Shown here one piece after another: positions 61,566 to 64,000 of a stretch of 64,000 nucleotides of DNA. The notes below the pieces were generated by a model that was not told where the DNA came from, ran no database searches, and saw only the letters and a program-made list of their open reading frames with translations. Every line of letters starts with the position of its first letter. Position 1 is the first letter of the stretch. The DNA comes from a bacterium. Lineage in GTDB: Bacteria > Pseudomonadota > Alphaproteobacteria > Micavibrionales > UBA2020. Position numbers and translations under genes: made by a program. The stretch spans positions 937,960-1,001,959 of the forward strand of contig JAQSDV010000002.1 of NCBI GenBank assembly GCA_029945425.1, written 5' to 3'.

Positions 61566-62129
61566 ATGACCTTCAAACGCCGGAGACACGACGCCTATTT
61601 CACGCCCGCCTGGCCGGTCTATACCCTGCTGGATAACTGGCGCATCCCGCAAACGATATGGGACCCGGCCGCCGGCGACGGCGGGATCGCGCGGCCGGCG
61701 CGCCGGCGCGGGCATGATGTCGTGACCTCGGACATCAAGAAATATCCGGGCCTGCGCCTCGATCAGCTCGGCGACTTCCGCACCATCAAACACATACCCG
61801 GCGAGTTTCCCCCGCCGTGCTCGGCCGCGATCGTCGCCAACCCGCCCTATGCGCATCCGCTCTGCGAGGAATTTATCGCGCACGCGCTGCAGCTGCTCGA
61901 CCGCAAGAACTCCGGCATCGATGTCGCGGCCTTCCTGTTGCGCTCCGACTATTCTCACGCGCCCACATTCCGGCCGCTGTTTGAAAAACATTACGCCTGC
62001 AGGCTCGACCTGACACAACGCATCCGCTGGATCGCCGGCACGACGGAGCGGCCGCGGCACAATCACAGCTGGTTTATTTTCGACCGCCGCCACCGCGGCC
62101 CCGCGCATCACATCATTCAGGGAGCCTGA
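61566..62129 (+). CDS. Phage DNA adenine/cytosine-N4 methyltransferase-like protein
   Basis: 187 residues. Motif I DPAAGDGG (33-40) binds S-adenosylmethionine; catalytic motif IV is NPPY (92-95). YFTPAWPVYTLLD at the start is common in phage N6-adenine methyltransferases. Shorter than most such enzymes and without a clear target-recognition domain, so it may be an orphan that protects phage DNA. No cognate nuclease nearby. Confidence 0.7.
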   Translation: MTFKRRRHDAYFTPAWPVYTLLDNWRIPQTIWDPAAGDGGIARPARRRGHDVVTSDIKKYPGLRLDQLGDFRTIKHIPGEFPPPCSAAIVANPPYAHPLCEEFIAHALQLLDRKNSGIDVAAFLLRSDYSHAPTFRPLFEKHYACRLDLTQRIRWIAGTTERPRHNHSWFIFDRRHRGPAHHIIQGA

Positions 62130-62130
62130 C

Positions 62131-62361
62131 ATGGACAACGGCAACATCATAAAATTCCCCGGCGTGTTTTACGGCGACCTGCCGGCCGAGCACGTCCTGA
62201 CCAACATTGCAGCTGAAAAGCCGAAGCATGTGTTCCTTATCGTCTGGCCGGCCGACGGATCGATGCCGACCTATCACTCTTCGACCGGCGACGTGCCCGT
62301 CATCCTTTATCGCATGGCAGAATTCCAGCACATGCTTTTCAGCGGAAGGAAATTCCCGTGA
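62131..62361 (+). CDS. Hypothetical phage protein
   Basis: 76 residues, GGGAGCCTGAC before ATG. IIKFPGVFYGDLPAEHVLTNIAAEKPKHVFLIVWPADGSMPTYHSSTGD. Stop overlaps the next GTG start (GTGA). No family recognised. Confidence 0.6.
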   Translation: MDNGNIIKFPGVFYGDLPAEHVLTNIAAEKPKHVFLIVWPADGSMPTYHSSTGDVPVILYRMAEFQHMLFSGRKFP

Positions 62362-62594
62362 GATTTTTCGGTTTTTTTATCATCCGCTGGGCGCGCCTGC
62401 AGCATCTGCACGCAAGGCAGAAACGTTTGGCGCAGGAAATTCTGAACCTCGCGGAGTTGCTGGCGACTGAGCAGCAGTATTCCCGTGAACTTCAGCGGCG
62501 GCTGGCGGCCGCCGAGGCCGTTAACCAAGTTACTATTTCAACGACCGCGCCCAGCCCGGCGGATCCCGGGGCTGAAACGAAGGAAGACCGATAA
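62358..62594 (+). CDS. Membrane-anchored coiled-coil phage protein
   Basis: 78 residues, GTG start coupled to the previous stop. Short hydrophobic N-terminus (FFGFFIIRWA), then coiled coil (AQEILNLAELLATEQQYSRELQRRLAAAEAV). Its last codons lie in a 37-base repeat shared with 62868-62905. Confidence 0.55.
   Translation: MRFFGFFIIRWARLQHLHARQKRLAQEILNLAELLATEQQYSRELQRRLAAAEAVNQVTISTTAPSPADPGAETKEDR
62544..62580 (+). repeat. Cassette-flanking direct repeat, copy 1
   Basis: ACCGCGCCC.GCCCGGCGGATC.CGGGGC pattern; about 30 of 37 bases match 62868-62905. The copies flank one gene (62594-62866). Confidence 0.6.
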
Positions 62595-62866
62595 TGCTCA
62601 ACCGAATGAACATGCTGACGATCGAGATTAAAAATTCCCCTAGCGACGCGCCTGACTATGCGCAGGGCACACGCGGCGGCGAAGGCTTCAAGGGTGCGAA
62701 AATCCTGAAGGCAATTGTCGTTCGCAAGGGAACGGAGGAAGGCAACGACACCGTCGACCTGCAGTTCGAGGACGATAGCGGCCAGAAGTTTGTCGCCATG
62801 ACGACGGGGAAATTACTGCAGCAGCTGGCCGGCACCCTGAACGTAAAGCCCGGCACCATAAATTAA
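62594..62866 (+). CDS. Hypothetical phage protein
   Basis: 90 residues; ATG overlaps the previous stop. KNSPSDAPDYAQGTRGGEGFKGAKILKAIVVRKGTEEGNDTVDLQFEDDSGQKFVAMTTGKLLQQLAGTL. A small beta-rich fold is likely. Flanked by direct repeats. Confidence 0.6.
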   Translation: MLNRMNMLTIEIKNSPSDAPDYAQGTRGGEGFKGAKILKAIVVRKGTEEGNDTVDLQFEDDSGQKFVAMTTGKLLQQLAGTLNVKPGTIN

Positions 62867-62867
62867 C

Positions 62868-62905
62868 ACCGCGCCCGGCCCGGCGGATCACGGGGCCGAC
62901 ATCGA
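62868..62905 (+). repeat. Cassette-flanking direct repeat, copy 2
   Basis: Second copy of the GC-rich element at 62544-62580, lying in the gap before the Acb2-like gene. Confidence 0.6.
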
Positions 62906-62917
62906 GGAGAAAACACC

Positions 62918-63172
62918 ATGAGACAATACGACGCCGAACTCGCTTTCTATTCCCCGCCCGCCGATACGCCCAACGTAAAGGCCATCAAGGAAGCCGGCCA
63001 GCAGCTGGCCGAGGAAATCCTGAAACACACGGCGCAGGCGCCCGAGCAAACGATCGCCCTGCGCTATGTCGAGGAATCCGTTCTGCGCGCCGTCGATTGC
63101 CTGGCCCGCGAGAGCGCGACCAAGGAGATCGAGAAGGCCGGCCGCAACCCCGCGAAACCCAAGGCCGCATAA
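62918..63172 (+). CDS. Acb2-like (DUF7681) small protein, candidate anti-CBASS sponge
   Basis: 84 residues, GAGGAG upstream. VKAIKEAGQQLAEEILKHTA, then EQTIALRYVEESVLRAVDCLARE follows the Acb2 pattern of I-x2-AG-x-xLA, a gap, and a SLAxxxLEEAVMxAxxxIAR-type helix. Acb2 proteins are small helical hexamers that bind cyclic oligonucleotides and blunt CBASS or Thoeris immunity. The match is by eye; the usual SREK segment is replaced by APEQ. Confidence 0.55.
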   Translation: MRQYDAELAFYSPPADTPNVKAIKEAGQQLAEEILKHTAQAPEQTIALRYVEESVLRAVDCLARESATKEIEKAGRNPAKPKAA

Positions 63173-63195
63173 CCTTTACCTGACGACCCCACCTC

Positions 63196-63229
63196 GCCCG
63201 CCGGCTTCACCGCTGGCGGGCATTTTTTA
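63196..63229 (+). terminator. Terminator of the rightward early operon
   Basis: GCCCGCC/GGCGGGC stem with a GC-rich loop then TTTTTT, 24 bases past the Acb2-like stop. Confidence 0.85.
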
Positions 63230-63485
63230 TCCATAACTTATGAGCTGTTTATTTTAGAACAAATTGGGAACCATTTGTCGAAAACGGTTACGAGAAGTGC
63301 TACGCTTTTAAGTGATGATTCCCGCATGGAAAAAGCCCGGCGTGCAACCGCCGGGCTCTGGAAATCGGGCAGGACCTTGTCACCATTGCGGGAGCGAAAG
63401 GTCGAGGGTAACCCCGATGTCCTCACTTTAGGCACCGGATACCCGCAAAGTCAATGCTCTCGTTTTTTACGGCATGGAGGTAAAC
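63230..63485 (+). other. Gene-poor stretch with a 9-bp hairpin
   Basis: No convincing gene. A hairpin AGCCCGGCG/CGCCGGGCT lies at 63334-63357. A 38-codon ORF from ATG 63315 (contains CHHCG) has no ribosome site. It may hold the promoter of the last HTH gene or a small RNA. Confidence 0.4.
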
Positions 63486-63665
63486 ATGGCCGACCAACGA
63501 CGCCCGTCACGTACTTTGACGGAAAAAGAAAAAGCGCAAGTCAGAATTCTCCTCGATAAGGGCTGGTTTCAGCACCGGATCGCGGCACATTTTGACGTTA
63601 ATCAGGGGCGAATTTCCGAGATAAAAACAGGAAAAGTCTCTGGTCAATTCGCGTTAAACTTGTAG
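63486..63665 (+). CDS. Small HTH protein
   Basis: 59 residues, ATGGAGGTAAAC-ATG start very like the leader of the gene at 57025. LTEKEKAQVRILLDKGWFQHRIAAHFDVNQGRISEIKTGK is a helix-turn-helix of the VNQGRISE type common in phages and plasmids. It stands alone beyond the early terminator, near the right attachment site. Confidence 0.75.
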   Translation: MADQRRPSRTLTEKEKAQVRILLDKGWFQHRIAAHFDVNQGRISEIKTGKVSGQFALNL

Positions 63666-63832
63666 ACATTGCGAAGGGGGCGGCCGGCGCAAGCTGGCCG
63701 CTACCCGACTGATAGAACTCTTTTAAGGCAGCGGCGGCTTACGCTCTAACACCGTTAGAGAAACCACCGAACAGGGGCATAAAACGGTAAAATCTGACGA
63801 CTAAGCCATTGAAATGTATCAGCTTCGACTTT

Positions 63833-63879
63833 CTTTTAATCAGAGGGTCCTGGGTTCAAATCCCAGCGGGATCACCATT
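63833..63879 (+). repeat. Attachment site core, right
   Basis: 47-base copy of the tRNA-Lys 3' part, identical to 28803-28849. Not a functional tRNA. Marks the right prophage end. Confidence 0.95.
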
Positions 63880-63900
63880 TCTTCTCTAGGCTCGTGGCCA

Positions 63901-63929
63901 AAGCTGGGTTTTAAACCCAGCTTTTTTTT
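63901..63929 (+). terminator. Chromosomal terminator formerly of tRNA-Lys
   Basis: AAGCTGGGTTT/AAACCCAGCTT stem and eight T, 21 bases past the right attachment core. Before phage entry it would have ended the tRNA-Lys transcript. Confidence 0.8.
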
Positions 63930-64000
63930 GTTTCAGTTGGTATGCGCTAAATTTCGCAACGGCTTAACCTTGCGTTACCTCTCGTTTTTTCTTTGCTTTA

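Larger units (their letters stand above)
28803..63879. mobile_element. Integrated temperate podovirus-like prophage in tRNA-Lys
   Basis: Bounded by a 47-base perfect direct repeat. Contains a tyrosine integrase, repressor/Cro-like switch, primase and helicase, terminase, and a full short-tailed virion set (portal, scaffold, capsid, adaptor, nozzle, internal proteins, fibre), plus lysis genes. Late genes are all on the minus strand, lysogeny/early genes on the plus. All key genes look intact, so the prophage may be inducible. No RNA polymerase gene of T7 type was seen. Confidence 0.93.

Noticed and set aside
63315..63431. 38-codon frame with a CHHC motif
   Set aside because: No ribosome site, and it overlaps a strong hairpin; not supported as a gene.
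63833..63879. Second tRNA-Lys
   Set aside because: Only the 3' part is present; it is the right attachment core.

Overview
The window reads as a piece of an alphaproteobacterial chromosome (about 1-28,800 and 63,880-64,000) carrying one complete-looking integrated temperate phage of about 35 kb (28,803-63,879). The host assignment rests on the order rpmF-plsX-fabH-ihfA-merR, a bamE gene divergent from a DUF177 gene, a membrane proton pyrophosphatase, SlyX, and the general style of GyrA and CoaD. Genus cannot be fixed from sequence alone. All functional calls were made by reading the sequence; no database search was run.

Chromosomal part. 1-2,450: a truncated cytochrome P460-like gene overlapping a secreted His-rich protein, then two unknown genes. 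2,588-5,600: slyX, a cupin gene followed by a broken second copy of the slyX start, an AT-rich islet (a 174-aa orphan plus a tiny lipoprotein) directly 3' of tRNA-Pro(GGG), and a small membrane protein. 5,765-9,028: merR, ihfA, fabH, plsX, rpmF. 9,301-11,021: a four-gene plus-strand metal cluster with MerP-like and MerT-like proteins but no reductase. 11,041-17,900: putative metallopeptidase, CheY-like receiver, DUF177, bamE, an ABC-2 exporter with a divergent MarR gene and a perfect operator palindrome, two ankyrin proteins, one orphan. 17,955-28,850: hppA, a protein made of two copies of an Ead/Ea22-like unit, small proteins, an AsmA-like protein, a structured intergenic region, chrA, gyrA, coaD and tRNA-Lys(TTT).

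Prophage. It sits in the 3' half of tRNA-Lys, with a 47-bp perfect direct repeat at both ends. The minus-strand late block (28,910-51,479) is a podovirus virion module: spanins, a two-membrane-segment SAR-type lysozyme, fibre chaperone, tail fibre, three internal virion proteins, nozzle, adaptor, decoration-like protein, capsid, scaffold, portal and terminase. I saw no phage RNA polymerase. Upstream of it are a helicase-like ATPase and a Toprim primase (51,844-54,800), with a dense GTTGCA iteron field between helicase and terminase that looks like a replication origin or regulatory array. A lambda-like switch at 55,933-57,025 has an XRE repressor and a divergent Cro-like gene with three ATCAAC-N5-GTTGAT sites on one side and two on the other. 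The rightward early block (57,025-63,665) holds many tiny overlapping genes, the integrase, a DNA methyltransferase fragment-sized gene, and a small protein resembling the Acb2 (DUF7681) anti-CBASS family.

Most interesting: the five-operator switch with two homologous promoter-operator units; the iteron field; two covarying RNA hairpins plus a 13-bp hairpin in the capsid gene leader; the fused holin-like/SAR endolysin; the Acb2-like gene; a 12-C tract in an early gene; and a chromosomal intergenic region rich in hairpins and anti-Shine-Dalgarno motifs.
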